From a candidate division KSB1 bacterium (GTDB lineage: Bacteria > Zhuqueibacterota > Zhuqueibacteria > Zhuqueibacterales > Zhuqueibacteraceae), in assembly GCA_034506255.1 (NCBI GenBank), contig JAPDPX010000001.1, positions 858,566 through 922,565 on the forward strand: DNA of 64,000 nucleotides. The letters are read 5' to 3'. Position 1 is the stretch's first letter. Each line of letters starts with the position of its first letter. The translations under genes were made by a program, and so were the position numbers. The notes beneath the pieces are model-generated. The model was given only the letters and a program-made list of their open reading frames with translations, did not search any database and was not told the origin of the DNA. Below, one piece after another: positions 63,397-64,000 of this stretch.

Positions 63397-63789
63397 TCAT
63401 GTCTTGCTCCTCTGCGCAATCAAAAATTGGTGCAGATCATCCAGCGTGCGATGCACGAGATTGCCGAACATCATCGTCAGCGAGCGCGAGGGCGCGAAGC
63501 CGTATTTGCGATAGATCATGTACTGGCGCGGGCATTGTAGATAGAGCAAAAAATCGCCGGTATAGGAATAATTCTTCGGCAATTCAACGTCGTCGAGCTG
63601 CGCCGCAGGCAGAGTTTTGAAATCCAGATCAGGGATTCTGGGAAAATCGTCATCGAGCAATTTTTTGAATGGCTCGTTCATGCGTTGCCCCTGACCTTTG
63701 AAATGGGCTATGACCAACAAATTTTTGGCGCGTGACAGCGCCACATAGGTATCCACCCGGTGAACCCATCTTGAAGCTTGCCGAAGCAA
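63397..63789 (-). pseudogene. Helicase C-terminal fragment leading into the nuclease domain
   Basis: 130 codons, opening at a TTG with no ribosome site. It starts with the last UvrD-type helicase motif (VDTYVALSRAKNLLVIA), then a linker, then the first part of the PD-(D/E)XK domain (YLQCPRQYMIYRKYGF ... MFGNLVHRTLDDLHQFL). The N-terminal helicase parts should lie to the right, but the sequence from about 63790 to 64000 does not encode them in any frame. The gene is therefore cut at both ends: by the repeat array on the left and by an unknown junction on the right. Confidence 0.72.
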
Positions 63790-64000
63790 GAGGTATTTTC
63801 GAACTTTTTTTAGCGCGCACTTTTGTGGCGACCAGCCGGAAATGGCAACCGAATGGCAATTCAGCCAACAACACTGTGGCCGGGATAGATCGGCCCTCTC
63901 CGGACAGGGAGCAGTATTGCAGCGAACGAGCGACAGCGGGGGAAAATACGCTGGTGGCAGGAAATATCAAATCATCAAGCCTCTTGCGACTGGGGCAGGG
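63790..64000. other. Right-edge segment without recognised gene
   Basis: About 210 bp upstream of the helicase fragment. Minus-strand frames are short or Cys/Arg-rich and do not continue the helicase. The junction near 63780-63790 may be the end of an insertion or an assembly join. The window ends before this can be decided. Confidence 0.4.

Noticed and set aside
1..64000. tRNA and rRNA genes
   Set aside because: I looked for T-loop motifs (GGTTCGAATCC-like) with matching acceptor stems and for conserved rRNA stretches and found none that hold up.

Overview
The window looks like chromosomal DNA of an uncultured, fairly high-GC bacterium of the FCB superphylum, most like candidate division KSB1 / Calditrichota. 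This is an inference from gene content: a TonB-dependent receptor with a carboxypeptidase-regulatory-like N-terminus, a very large secreted protein ending in a type IX secretion (T9SS) sorting domain, a PorV/PorQ-like outer-membrane protein, a GWxTD-domain protein, a PPi-type phosphofructokinase and an E. coli-style tesA/ybbAP locus. No rRNA or tRNA gene was recognised, so the assignment rests on protein families only.

Layout. 1-9.7 kb: a minus-strand secretion/outer-membrane operon (TonB receptor, T9SS-sorted giant, PorV/PorQ, DUF4623-like secreted protein running off the left edge). It is preceded by a near-consensus sigma70 promoter with a perfect palindrome near the expected start site and a leader of about 390 nt. 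10.2-11.3 kb: nadK and xseB. 11.7-15.1 kb: methylmalonate-semialdehyde dehydrogenase and a GWxTD protein. 15.4-21.1 kb: homocysteine methyltransferase/MTHFR fusion, HEAT-repeat membrane protein, YhhN-like lysoplasmalogenase, a YkgJ-type Cys-cluster protein coupled to a small protein. 21.3-28.8 kb: HAD-IIA phosphatase, dipeptide epimerase, Maf, macro-domain protein, small membrane protein, gamma-glutamyltransferase, PPi-PFK. 28.9-37.6 kb: NYN-domain protein, M19 dipeptidase, trans-sulfuration enzyme, EamA exporter, a CaiB/BaiF pseudogene and SerA. 38-53.2 kb: a flavoprotein/NapH/ferredoxin fusion, a broken DUF5362 gene, a zinc-ribbon membrane protein, tesA diverging from ybbAP, a cytochrome c lipoprotein, an outer-membrane barrel coupled to an ECF S-component, an M28 peptidase and a degenerate RsgA-like protein.

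53.9-63.8 kb is an accessory, defence-like island with visibly lower GC in its right half: a PLD-SNF2 helicase, an Eco57I-type adenine methylase interrupted by an IS66-like fragment, a TIR-like protein with an RNase HIII-like N-terminal segment, and a helicase/PD-(D/E)XK nuclease gene cut in two by a palindromic repeat array.

Two kinds of repeat link the window. One is a MITE-like element with 13-bp terminal inverted repeats (CCTGAATTTTGCA); the best copy, 13196-13560, has perfect ends and a TACAA target duplication, and further copies lie at 34.4, 41.1 and 47.3 kb. The other is a family of short palindromes (CTCCGT..GGAG followed by TTTATAG) that forms arrays at 57.4 and 63.2 kb and also lies inside the MITE-like elements. 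Several damaged genes sit beside or around these repeats, which suggests active or recent genome remodelling.
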